28,993 nucleotides of DNA, from positions 1 to 28,993 of the forward strand of contig JAEDNK010000003.1 in the NCBI GenBank assembly GCA_016302545.1, read 5' to 3'. Positions within the stretch are counted from its first letter, which is position 1. Each line of letters starts with the position of its first letter. The translations under genes and the position numbers were made by a program. Under the pieces are notes generated by a model, which saw nothing but the letters and a program-made list of their open reading frames with translations, was not told the DNA's origin and did no database searches. This DNA is from Bacillota bacterium (GTDB lineage: Bacteria > Bacillota > Clostridia > Peptostreptococcales > Anaerovoracaceae). Below, one piece after another: positions 16,379-22,810 of the stretch.

Positions 16379-17170
16379 GTGGCACAGACTATTGTATTGA
16401 CAAACCAGAAAGGCGGGGTCGGCAAGACAACCACCTCGGCGGCGCTGGCCGCAGGCCTTGCAAAGAAGGAAAAGAGAGTGCTGGCAATAGATTTGGACCC
16501 TCAGGGCAATCTGGGGTTCAGTTTCGGACTGGACATCGAAAACGGAAACACTCTCTTTGAAGCCTTTAAAGGGGATGTACCCATTTATGACGCTATTCAG
16601 CGAAAAAACGGAATCGACTTTATAAGATCTAATATTCTGCTCAGCGGTGCCGGACAGGTGATGAAGGGCGACAGAAGGGAGCTGATGCTGAAAAATCTCA
16701 TCGCTCCCGTGGAAAAGTTTTATGATTACATCGTCATAGATACGCCACCTGCCTTTAACATACTCACCCTAAACGGGTACAGCGCCGCGGACTATCTTAT
16801 AATACCTATGTCCGCAGAGATTTTAAGCCTTGTGGGCCTTACTCAGCTTAAGGAGACCTACGAGACAATCCGCAGGACGGTAAACCCAAATCTGAAGGTT
16901 ATGGGTATTTTGATGACCCGTTTTGATGGTCGCAGAGGGTTGTCCTGGGAGGTAAAGGAGATGGCAGACGGAGTGGCAGCTCAGCTTAAGACTAAGGTCT
17001 TTCAGACGGTTATCCGCAACAGCGTGACCGTTGCCGAAGCTCCTGCCCACGGAGAAAACATAATGGACTACGCTCCGCGCTCAAACGCCGCAAAGGATTA
17101 TATCGACTTTGTGGAGGAGGTCCTGGATATTACCGAAGGAGATAGACATAATGGCAAAAAAGACCAATAA
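16379..17170 (+). CDS. ParA/Soj-family positioning ATPase
   Basis: The 263-residue P-loop ATPase starts at GTG with AAGGAGG six bases upstream. The deviant Walker A box KGGVGKTT (residues 11-18, signature Lys11), DLDPQGN (38-44) and Walker B YIVIDTPP (117-124) mark the ParA/Soj family. ParA proteins form ATP-dependent dimers that position DNA or protein clusters. It lacks the N-terminal DQAxxLR activating motif of FlhG, so it is not a simple FlhG. Its place after cheC-cheD-cheV recalls ParC and PpfA, which place chemotaxis arrays in proteobacteria. No parB or parS-like gene is present; the next gene, a ComFB-domain protein, overlaps by 20 bases and is the likely partner. Confidence 0.9.
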   Translation: MAQTIVLTNQKGGVGKTTTSAALAAGLAKKEKRVLAIDLDPQGNLGFSFGLDIENGNTLFEAFKGDVPIYDAIQRKNGIDFIRSNILLSGAGQVMKGDRRELMLKNLIAPVEKFYDYIVIDTPPAFNILTLNGYSAADYLIIPMSAEILSLVGLTQLKETYETIRRTVNPNLKVMGILMTRFDGRRGLSWEVKEMADGVAAQLKTKVFQTVIRNSVTVAEAPAHGENIMDYAPRSNAAKDYIDFVEEVLDITEGDRHNGKKDQ

Positions 17171-17687
17171 GACAAGCCACGTGCTGAATTTGCTTTCGGG
17201 AGCGGAAGAACAGGATGTGGAGGTTAAAAGAGAAGAAGAGCCAAAGATACAGATTGTCAATCAGAATGAGGAGGACTCTATTGCCGAGGGCGTTCAGCAG
17301 CTTTTGGAAGAAGAGCTGATGCAGGAGGAAAGGGCGCTGCAGCTACCGGAGGAGCCAGAGCAGACAGAAGCGGAACAGGCAGAACCTGTACCGGTGGAAA
17401 AAGAACCCCAATATAAAGAACCACAATATGTTATGGTAAACGTGATGGAAAAACTGGTTGACGAAAAGCTTGACTATTATATGAACAGGTTTGACGTATG
17501 CGGCTGTTCCAGATGCAGAGCCGATGTAAAGGCCTATGCCCTGACCCATATGGAATCGAAGTATGTAGTTATGGACAAAGGCGGTGTATCGGCTTTCTTG
17601 AATTTCTATTCAAAAAAGTTTTCCGGTGAGGTTATGTCTCACCTTGCCAAGGCATGTATGCGGGTAAATGAAGAACCGCGTCATTGA
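17151..17687 (+). CDS. ComFB-domain protein paired with ParA
   Basis: The 178-residue protein has three parts. Residues 1-18 are a Lys-rich then hydrophobic peptide (MAKKTNKTSHVLNLLSGA). Residues 19-92 are an acidic, probably disordered linker rich in Glu, Gln and Pro. Residues 93-175 are a ComFB domain: VNVMEKLVDEKLDYYMNRFD, a CxCxxC motif at Cys117, Cys119 and Cys122, then RADVKAYALTHMESKYVV. ComFB proteins of cyanobacteria have been reported to bind cyclic dinucleotides. I chose ATG at 17151 because GAAGGAG lies just upstream; an in-frame TTG at 17109 has no ribosome site. The start overlaps the parA gene by 20 bases. Its function here is unproven. Confidence 0.85.
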   Translation: MAKKTNKTSHVLNLLSGAEEQDVEVKREEEPKIQIVNQNEEDSIAEGVQQLLEEELMQEERALQLPEEPEQTEAEQAEPVPVEKEPQYKEPQYVMVNVMEKLVDEKLDYYMNRFDVCGCSRCRADVKAYALTHMESKYVVMDKGGVSAFLNFYSKKFSGEVMSHLAKACMRVNEEPRH

Positions 17688-17697
17688 AATTTTTTCT

Positions 17698-17723
17698 TAA
17701 TTTTTTAGAAAAAAAGCCGATAT
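17698..17723 (+). promoter_or_regulatory. sigma-28 promoter for fliD
   Basis: TAAT at 17698-17701 and GCCGATAT at 17716-17723 are separated by 14 bases, matching the Bacillus SigD pattern TAAA-N14-16-GCCGATAT except for the last base of the -35 box. It lies in an AT-rich 105-bp gap without genes, and transcription would begin near 17730, about 60 bases before fliD. This would place fliD, fliS and the FliT-like gene in the late class. Confidence 0.88.
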
Positions 17724-17792
17724 TATATTTAAGATAATGATTTTATATTTTTTGAAATACATTCTGAAACATTAAGAAAGGGTGGTAATGAT

Positions 17793-20183
17793 ATGTCTAC
17801 AGTTTCTTCAGTAAGCAGCAGCCTGACGTCCAGCATAAGGGGATACGGCGGACTTGCCAGCGGGCTTGACCGCGATACTCTTATCGAACAGTTTACTGCC
17901 GGGACCAGAAGCAAGATCGCTCAGCAGAAGCAGAAGCAGCAGAAGCTTCAGTGGACCCAGGAGGCTATACGCAATATTACCGATAAGATTTATAATTTTA
18001 CAAATTCGTTTACATCCTATTCTTCGTCCAGCAACCTTACTTCCACGAAGCTCTTTTCCAGAAGTGTGGTAAACGCTGTGGGAGAAAACAGCAAATATGT
18101 GTCCGTCACGGGTACAGCAGCCTCTGCGGAGAACATGTCCATAAGCAGAATCAAGAATCTTGCCACCAATGCCACCATGAATACCGGCTCGGTTTCCGCA
18201 AAGACTCTGACCACTGCCGATTTAGGTGTGGGTGGAAGCGGCAAACTGGACGCCAGCAAGGAGGTAAGCACCATTGAGGGTGATACTCTGTACATCAAGT
18301 ACGGAACTTCCACCTATTCGGTAACCATGGCAGACGGCGGCAATGATGTCACTTCCACGGCCGAGATGATCAACCAGCAGCTTAAAACCGTTGAAATCAG
18401 CGGAAACAAGAAGCTGTCCGAAGTGATGAAAGCGGAAGTTTCCTCCGACGGCAAGCTAACCTTTTCGGCAATCGACAATGCCTACGGCAACAGACTGGAG
18501 CTGGCAGGGGGTACAGGTGACATTCTGAAGGATCTGGGCTTCCTCAAAGAAGGTGAGGAATTCAGCAATTTGACCGACGCGCAGAAGAACATCGCCCAAA
18601 CGGGCGGTCTGACCGCAGCGAAAGAGGCAACAGTCACCAAGGAAGAAAAATTATATAACCTTCTCTCGGAGAAGAAAATTACCTTCTCCTATAACGGTAC
18701 GAAGGCGGATATTACTTTAGATAAATACGATGAAAAAACTACTCTGGATTGGGTAAAAGGGGATTTGCAGACCAAACTCAACGAAGCCTTCGGCAAGGGA
18801 CGAATCAAAGTCGATACCAACGGAGGCAGCCTGTCCTTTAAAACCATGATGGCAGGTGTCAGCGACACTGAGGATAATTCCTCAACCCTGTCCATCCTGT
18901 CTGGCGAAGGTCTTGTGGGAGAAGGCGGAGTCTTTGGCATTGCGGCAGGAGCATCAAACCGCATCAACCTTTCCGCCGCCGCAGATAAAGCAGGCTTTGC
19001 CAGTGCGGCATACTTCGGAGCCAGCTTAAGGGATGACGGAAACTACTATCTGTCTATAAACGGTGTGGAAATCGAAGGAATAACCAAGAACAGCACTGTT
19101 AACGAAATAGTTGAAAAGATAAACAGCTCCAAGGCAGGTGTGAAGGTGTCATATCAGTCCATTTCAGATCAGTTTGTGATTACCTCCACGGAAAACGGAG
19201 CCAGCGGCTCTATTGATTTTGGCGGCGATTCCTTAGACGGCAAGAAAAATCTTGCATCGCTCATGTTCGGAACACCGGATGCAACCAACTATACCAAGGG
19301 TCAGGACGCTGTTTTAAGCGTAAAATATCCCGGCTCCAATAAGGAAATAGAAATTACCAGAGGCACCAATTCCTTTGACTTAGATGGGATCAATGTGACG
19401 CTGAAAGGTACTTTCGGCTACGACAAAGGCGGTAATGAAATTGATAACACGGAAGCCATTACCTTTACGGCAAAGGTTGATACGGAAACCACAACCAAGG
19501 CGGTAAAGGACATGATAGACGGCTTTAACGAGATACTTAAGCTGGTAAATACAGAGGTATCCACCAAGCCTGACCGCGACTATGCGCCTCTTACCGACGA
19601 GCAGAAGGAGGAGATGTCCGAAAAGACCATTGAAAAATGGGAGGAAAAGGCTAAAGCAGGACTTCTCTTTGCAGACAGCGACCTTCGCATGATGGCGAAT
19701 TCCATGAGAACGGTAATCAATTCCGCAGACAGAAACAAGCTGGCCGAGATGGGAATTACCGTTTCCTCAAGCTACAGAGATAACGGCAAACTCGTATTTG
19801 ACGAGGAGAAATTCAAGACAGCCCTTGAAAAGGATCCCGACGCAGTAAGAGAACTTCTTAACAGACAGGCTTCCTCTACGGGTGACACGTCCCAGGCAGG
19901 TCTGCTCACAAGGATAACCACTATCATGGACAATTACGGCAAGACCACCGGCGCTAACAAGGGTATTCTTATAAACCGTGCAGGCTCCGTACATTCGCCT
20001 ACTTCCGTGCTGACAAACAGCATTCAGAAGCAGCTTGACAGTCTGGACGATTATATTGAAAAGCTCAATGACAGACTTGCCACCGAGCAGGACAGATACA
20101 TATCTCAGTTCACTACTCTTGAGACGCTTATCAACCAGATGAACAGCCAAAGCAGCTATCTGAGCTCCATGTTCACGTATTAA
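17793..20183 (+). CDS. fliD: flagellar filament cap protein FliD
   Basis: FliD caps the growing filament and promotes flagellin folding at the tip. The N-terminal part has the family start GLASGLDRDTLIEQFTAGTR, followed by a Gln/Lys-rich coiled coil and WTQEAIRNITDKIYNFTNSF. The C-terminal coiled coil lies near residues 745-790 (LDSLDDYIEKLNDRLATEQD and YISQFTTLETLINQMNSQ). At 796 residues it is much longer than Bacillus or enteric FliD (roughly 470-500), with the extra length in the central exposed domains. A sigma-28 promoter lies upstream. Its export chaperone may be the FliT-like product two genes downstream. Confidence 0.93.
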   Translation: MSTVSSVSSSLTSSIRGYGGLASGLDRDTLIEQFTAGTRSKIAQQKQKQQKLQWTQEAIRNITDKIYNFTNSFTSYSSSSNLTSTKLFSRSVVNAVGENSKYVSVTGTAASAENMSISRIKNLATNATMNTGSVSAKTLTTADLGVGGSGKLDASKEVSTIEGDTLYIKYGTSTYSVTMADGGNDVTSTAEMINQQLKTVEISGNKKLSEVMKAEVSSDGKLTFSAIDNAYGNRLELAGGTGDILKDLGFLKEGEEFSNLTDAQKNIAQTGGLTAAKEATVTKEEKLYNLLSEKKITFSYNGTKADITLDKYDEKTTLDWVKGDLQTKLNEAFGKGRIKVDTNGGSLSFKTMMAGVSDTEDNSSTLSILSGEGLVGEGGVFGIAAGASNRINLSAAADKAGFASAAYFGASLRDDGNYYLSINGVEIEGITKNSTVNEIVEKINSSKAGVKVSYQSISDQFVITSTENGASGSIDFGGDSLDGKKNLASLMFGTPDATNYTKGQDAVLSVKYPGSNKEIEITRGTNSFDLDGINVTLKGTFGYDKGGNEIDNTEAITFTAKVDTETTTKAVKDMIDGFNEILKLVNTEVSTKPDRDYAPLTDEQKEEMSEKTIEKWEEKAKAGLLFADSDLRMMANSMRTVINSADRNKLAEMGITVSSSYRDNGKLVFDEEKFKTALEKDPDAVRELLNRQASSTGDTSQAGLLTRITTIMDNYGKTTGANKGILINRAGSVHSPTSVLTNSIQKQLDSLDDYIEKLNDRLATEQDRYISQFTTLETLINQMNSQSSYLSSMFTY

Positions 20184-20219
20184 CCCTTATCAAAAAGATA
20201 AAAGAAAGTGAGAAAATGC

Positions 20220-20588
20220 ATGGCAATTCACGACTACCAGCAGTATAAATCACAATCCGTTATGACTATGACAGCAGGAGAGATGCTTCTCCTGCTGTAT
20301 GACGAAATAGGGAAACGCCTGATGAGGGCACAGTTGGCGCTCAAAAAGGAGGATTACCCTCTCTTTGACGCTTCTGTTCAGAGATGTGTGGAAATCGTTC
20401 AGTACCTTAAGGATACTTTGGATTTTCACTATGAGATCAGCTTTGAACTCAACAGGATGTATGACTTTTTCCTGTATCAGCTGAGCAGGCTTTCCGCAGG
20501 CAGAAACCCTAAGGTCATCGATGAGCTGCATCCGCTGGTTAAGGAACTTCGCGACGCTTTCGAGGAGGCGTCCAAGCTGGCGAATTAG
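20220..20588 (+). CDS. fliS: flagellin export chaperone FliS
   Basis: FliS binds flagellin in the cytoplasm, prevents early polymerisation and delivers it to FlhA. The 122-residue helical protein has the family N-terminus HDYQQYKSQSVMTMTAGEML LLLYDEIGKRL and the later LDFHYEISFELNRMYDFFLY segment. I start at ATG 20220, which gives the usual FliS beginning; a GTG four codons earlier overlaps the ribosome site AAAGTGAG. In Bacillus FliS also takes part in the FliW-CsrA circuit, and fliW-csrA are found downstream in this window. Confidence 0.92.
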   Translation: MAIHDYQQYKSQSVMTMTAGEMLLLLYDEIGKRLMRAQLALKKEDYPLFDASVQRCVEIVQYLKDTLDFHYEISFELNRMYDFFLYQLSRLSAGRNPKVIDELHPLVKELRDAFEEASKLAN

Positions 20589-20603
20589 ATAGGGAGTGCA
20601 GCT

Positions 20604-21038
20604 ATGGCTAATCTTGCAGAAGAGTACAGACCCGTATATAAGGAGATTCTCACTACTCTCCAAAAAAAATATAATTATATGACCGAGGTATGCAGGCTTA
20701 CCGGTGAGATAGAAGAAGCACTTAAACGTGATGACAGGATCAGCACACAGATGCTTCTGGCTATGAGGCAGGAGGAGCTCGATGGGATTAAAAAATGCGA
20801 TAAAGACCTTCACCTGCTTATTGAGAGCACCCCGGAGGTCTTAAGACAGTGGCTTGAAAAAGCCGTAAACGGTACAATTCCCCAAAGCGATGAGTACGGC
20901 ACGGAAGAAAATATGGTTCTTCGCATTTCTGCAAACATACGCAGCGAATGGGAAAAAGCCGTGAGAATCGACAGGCACGTAAACCGGAAGCTGGCAGGTG
21001 AGGAATCCTTCTATCACGACCAAAAGGATGGGGAATAA
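20604..21038 (+). CDS. small helical protein, possible FliT/FlgN-like export chaperone
   Basis: I do not recognise this 144-residue protein firmly. It is predicted to be mostly helical and charged, with long runs such as YRPVYKEILTTLQKKYNYMT and EALKRDDRISTQMLLAMRQE, resembling the FliT/FlgN chaperone plan of antiparallel helices. It follows fliS by 15 bp with GGGAG upstream, the usual place for fliT, so a role as chaperone for FliD is plausible. The last 50 residues have no clear counterpart. A run of eight adenines occurs at 20662-20669. The large hairpin at 21052-21098 follows 13 bases after the stop. Confidence 0.6.
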   Translation: MANLAEEYRPVYKEILTTLQKKYNYMTEVCRLTGEIEEALKRDDRISTQMLLAMRQEELDGIKKCDKDLHLLIESTPEVLRQWLEKAVNGTIPQSDEYGTEENMVLRISANIRSEWEKAVRIDRHVNRKLAGEESFYHDQKDGE

Positions 21039-21051
21039 ACGAATATAAACC

Positions 21052-21108
21052 ATGCCGACTGATGGCAGGCCTAATGCAATCCTGTACCATGTCGGCATTT
21101 TATATTTT
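21052..21108 (+). terminator. long two-part hairpin ending the fliD-fliS unit
   Basis: ATGCCGAC (21052-21059) pairs perfectly with GTCGGCAT (21091-21098). Inside it, ATGGCAGG (21062-21069) pairs with CCTG and CCAT (21081-21084, 21087-21090) around a two-base bulge, leaving an 11-base loop. TTTATATTTT follows, a broken T-tract. It is probably an intrinsic terminator or attenuator that limits read-through from the sigma-28 unit into the FtsE-like gene. Confidence 0.75.
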
Positions 21109-21122
21109 GACGGTGTAATGTG

Positions 21123-21893
21123 ATGAAAAAGAAAGAAAAACAGATAGAATGTACGGGAGTAACCGTGCTTTACGGCAGAGACTCCTTCGCGCTGGAGGAG
21201 GTGAGCCTGCAGATACATAAGGGCGAGTTTGTTTTTTTAACCGGCAGAAACGGTTCGGGAAAATCAACACTTTTAAAGCTTATGAGCGCTCAGCTTATGC
21301 CCACCGCAGGGAGGGTGTGGGTAAACGGCAGATTTACCGATGAGCTGACGGAGGAAACCCTGCCCTTTTTCAGACGGAAGCTGGGAATTCTTCAGGCGGA
21401 TATCGACCTGCTGGAGGACAGAACGGTGCTGGAAAACGTTGAATTTGCAATGATGGCAATTCAGTATAAAAAAAAGGATATACGCATGAGGGCGGAAAAG
21501 GCCCTGAGCATAACGGGAGTGCTTTCACAGAGAGATAAATTTCCCAAGGAGCTTTCCGGCGGGGAAAAGATGAGGGTCATGCTGGCAAGGTGCCTTGTGA
21601 ACAATCCCAATATATTGATTTTGGACGAGCCTACGGTTTATCTGGATGCCGATGAAGCCTGGGACCTGATGTGTCTTTTGAGAGACATCAACCAGAAGGG
21701 AGTCACCGTAGTAATATCCTGCCATGATAGGCAGCTCATTACAATTATGAAGCAGAGGGTCATAACCCTAGTGGCGGGAACCGTAACCGCTGACAACGAA
21801 CATATGATATACGATATGAAGAAGTCGGATATTTTTATGGAGAGAGAAGTCCTGCGGCAGAGAGAACTTCGCAAAAAAGAAAAAAATACTTAA
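21123..21893 (+). CDS. FtsE-like ABC ATPase without FtsX
   Basis: The product is a 256-residue soluble ABC ATPase most like FtsE, the ATPase that with FtsX controls septal or lateral wall hydrolases. Counting from the GTG at 21120, it has Walker A TGRNGSGKST (41-50), signature LSGGE (145-149), Walker B ILILDE (165-170) and switch His202. The FtsE-type RRKLGILQADIDLLEDRTVL segment is present, but Gln92 lies one place earlier than in FtsE and Ala93 takes the usual Gln position. The tail after the core is strongly charged. No FtsX or other permease is adjacent. The start is ambiguous (GTG 21120 or ATG 21123) and the ribosome site is weak. Confidence 0.82.
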   Translation: MKKKEKQIECTGVTVLYGRDSFALEEVSLQIHKGEFVFLTGRNGSGKSTLLKLMSAQLMPTAGRVWVNGRFTDELTEETLPFFRRKLGILQADIDLLEDRTVLENVEFAMMAIQYKKKDIRMRAEKALSITGVLSQRDKFPKELSGGEKMRVMLARCLVNNPNILILDEPTVYLDADEAWDLMCLLRDINQKGVTVVISCHDRQLITIMKQRVITLVAGTVTADNEHMIYDMKKSDIFMEREVLRQRELRKKEKNT

Positions 21894-21916
21894 TATTTGT
21901 ACAAATCTGGCGATAT
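21891..21916 (+). promoter_or_regulatory. sigma-28 promoter for flgM
   Basis: TAAT at 21891-21894, which includes the stop codon of the FtsE-like gene, and GGCGATAT at 21909-21916 are separated by 14 bases. The spacing equals that of the fliD promoter, and the -10 box matches the consensus at seven of eight bases. Transcription would start near 21923, about 55 bases before flgM, giving sigma-28 control of its own anti-sigma factor. Confidence 0.82.
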
Positions 21917-21977
21917 TCTATCTAGGAGCGGATTTTTGTATGTTCGCCTGAGTATGGATGAAAAGGAGAGATTTCTT

Positions 21978-22274
21978 ATGAAGATATATACAGGACAGTC
22001 CCTTGTTCAGTTTGAGAACAATTATAGGACGAAGACAGAAACGGTAAAGAAGACGGAGGAAACGGGATTTTCTCAGGATCGCATCACCATCGGAGCGGGA
22101 AGCGAGGACCTCAGGGAAAAGGCCATAATAAGCCGCTGCACCGGCAAGCTCATAAACGAGGTACGCATGAGTAAATCGGACGAGAAGCTGGAAATGCTGA
22201 AGCAGCAGGTGGCAGACGGAACCTATCGCCCCGATGCGGAGAGAATTGCAGCCAAGATTATGCTTATGGAGTAG
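21978..22274 (+). CDS. flgM: anti-sigma-28 factor FlgM
   Basis: FlgM binds sigma-28 until the hook is complete and is then exported. The 98-residue product has the usual order: a short N-terminal part (MKIYTGQSLVQFENNYRTKT), a polar disordered middle, then the sigma-binding helices with RMSKSDEKLEMLKQQVADGT YRPDAERIAAKIMLME. AAGGAGAG seven bases before ATG 21978 decides the start; a longer reading from TTG 21897 would begin upstream of the predicted transcription start. flgN follows by 61 bp. Homology is short, but the C-terminal pattern is typical. Confidence 0.9.
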   Translation: MKIYTGQSLVQFENNYRTKTETVKKTEETGFSQDRITIGAGSEDLREKAIISRCTGKLINEVRMSKSDEKLEMLKQQVADGTYRPDAERIAAKIMLME

Positions 22275-22335
22275 GCTTGATGTGAGAGCCTGCTTTGTGC
22301 TGTAAAAAAGACTTATACTTAGGAAGGTAATTACA

Positions 22336-22785
22336 TTGGATAAATTTAAGGATATTATCAGACAGACCATCGACGCCATAGAGCAGTTTGCAGCCATAGA
22401 GCAGACCAAGCTTGAAGCTGCCGCAGAGGCGAATCTGACGGCACTGGAGGACTGCATGACTAAGGAGCAGGCCATGATTCTGCGGATAAAGGGACTTGAG
22501 CAGGAAAGGATGAAGTGGCAGCGGCAAAACGGCAGGGAAGGACTTTCCTTCAGGGAAATGCTGGAGCAGGAGACGCCGGAGCAAAGAGAGGAGCTGCAGC
22601 CTCTCTACGACAGACTTTCCAAGTGCATCAATCTCTTTCAGGATATCAGCAAAAGCGCAGAGCAGATTATCAAAACCAACCTGTATGTGGTAAACCGCAA
22701 GCTTGAGCAGCGAGGCATGGAGTATAATAAGGACGGAAGCACGGAGACGCCTGCTGAAGGACATCTTACGGACAGCAAGGCATAG
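22336..22785 (+). CDS. flgN: FlgN-type export chaperone
   Basis: FlgN is the cytoplasmic chaperone that delivers FlgK and FlgL to the export gate. The 149-residue protein is helical and rich in Glu, Gln and Lys, with the family layout of a long N-terminal helix (MDKFKDIIRQTIDAIEQFAA IEQTK), a central turn and a C-terminal helix with NLFQDISKSAEQIIKTNLYV VNR. It starts at TTG with AGGAAGG eight bases upstream. The position between flgM and flgK, as in Bacillus, makes the assignment firm despite low sequence conservation. The stop lies 25 bp before flgK. Confidence 0.88.
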   Translation: MDKFKDIIRQTIDAIEQFAAIEQTKLEAAAEANLTALEDCMTKEQAMILRIKGLEQERMKWQRQNGREGLSFREMLEQETPEQREELQPLYDRLSKCINLFQDISKSAEQIIKTNLYVVNRKLEQRGMEYNKDGSTETPAEGHLTDSKA

Positions 22786-22810
22786 GAGCCGTGATTTAGG
22801 AGGATAAATA

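Noticed and set aside
17109..17150. TTG start 14 codons upstream for the ComFB-domain protein
   Set aside because: No ribosome site precedes the TTG, whereas GAAGGAG sits at the right distance from ATG 17151.
16379..17170. Calling the ParA-like gene flhG
   Set aside because: The protein begins directly at the Walker A region and lacks the N-terminal DQAxxLR motif; it has the Soj-type DPQGN segment and is not next to flhF.
17688..17715. T-rich/A-rich stretch after the ComFB gene as an intrinsic terminator
   Set aside because: TTTTTTAGAAAAAA could fold only as an AU stem with almost no loop; the stretch is better explained as AT-rich sequence of the sigma-28 promoter.
21897..21977. TTG start giving a 125-residue FlgM
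   Set aside because: That start lies inside the predicted sigma-28 promoter, upstream of the likely transcription start, and lacks a ribosome site; ATG 21978 has AAGGAGAG and gives the normal FlgM N-terminus.
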